64,000 nt of DNA from Anniella stebbinsi (Eukaryota; Chordata; Lepidosauria; Squamata; Anniellidae). Each line of letters starts with the position of its first letter. Position 1 is the first letter of the stretch. Positions 63,995 through 64,000 of this stretch are shown piece after piece. The translations under genes and the position numbers were made by a program. The notes beneath the pieces are model-generated. The model was not told the DNA's origin. It saw nothing but the letters and a program-made list of their open reading frames with translations, and did not search any database. Where the stretch lies: assembly GCA_029215795.1 (NCBI GenBank), contig JARDYH010000003.1, positions 18,206,001 to 18,270,000 of the forward strand, in the 5' to 3' direction.

Positions 63995-64000
63995 CTGTAT

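Overview
The window is vertebrate nuclear DNA, most likely from a squamate reptile (a lizard or relative). The evidence is intron-rich genes with GT-AG splice sites, L2-clade LINEs with a conserved 'YADD' reverse transcriptase, tRNA-derived SINEs, many short inverted-repeat DNA transposons, and a squamate-style vomeronasal type-2 receptor fragment. Species assignment is inference. There are no bacterial, phage or CRISPR features.

Two protein-coding genes lie head-to-tail on the minus strand. The right half (63994 down to 31021, and possibly 29751) is CECR2, the bromodomain subunit of the CERF (CECR2-SNF2L) chromatin remodeller. Fifteen coding exons could be placed by splice site and reading phase. 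They join without a frame break into 1,326 codons running from inside the N-terminal region, through an AT-hook, a Glu/Lys-rich coiled coil and the bromodomain, to the Pro/Gln/His-rich C-terminal half. The first exons are beyond the right edge. The left end (9428 down to 2099) is SLC25A18, the mitochondrial glutamate carrier 2. Four exons are certain, a short first coding exon is proposed, and the 3' exons are beyond the left edge. The CECR2 to SLC25A18 order and orientation match human 22q11.

The intergenic stretch (about 9.4-29.7 kb) and the introns are packed with mobile-element debris. The main items are: an L2 3' half with an unbroken 463-codon frame (7671-9196); several older L2 pieces in both orientations (12.8, 30.6, 48.7, 51.4, 56.8-60.7 kb); two nearly identical ~446-bp L2 3'-end units that start at exactly the same base; a family of short elements with termini like TTCGGACGACACRATA (0.2-1.2, 21.3, 37.5, 39.8, 41.8, 55.6-56.2 kb); a TA-flanked foldback family (16.5, 16.9, 24.8 kb); hAT-like MITEs with 8-bp target duplications; and tRNA-like and MIR-like SINEs. 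Elements are nested in one another at three places, which gives relative insertion ages.

Points worth a second look: a GC-AG intron that the CECR2 frame requires; a tandem NAGNAG acceptor; an unresolved CECR2 C-terminus (strong splice donor where the last-but-one codon should be, with a Ser-stop acceptor candidate 1.26 kb downstream); a long GAA repeat (transcript sense) in a CECR2 intron; a microsatellite that forms the polypyrimidine tract of an SLC25A18 exon; a very short SLC25A18 start exon; and the shared 5' end of the L2-derived unit, which suggests a non-autonomous element rather than random truncation. I found no completely new biological system.
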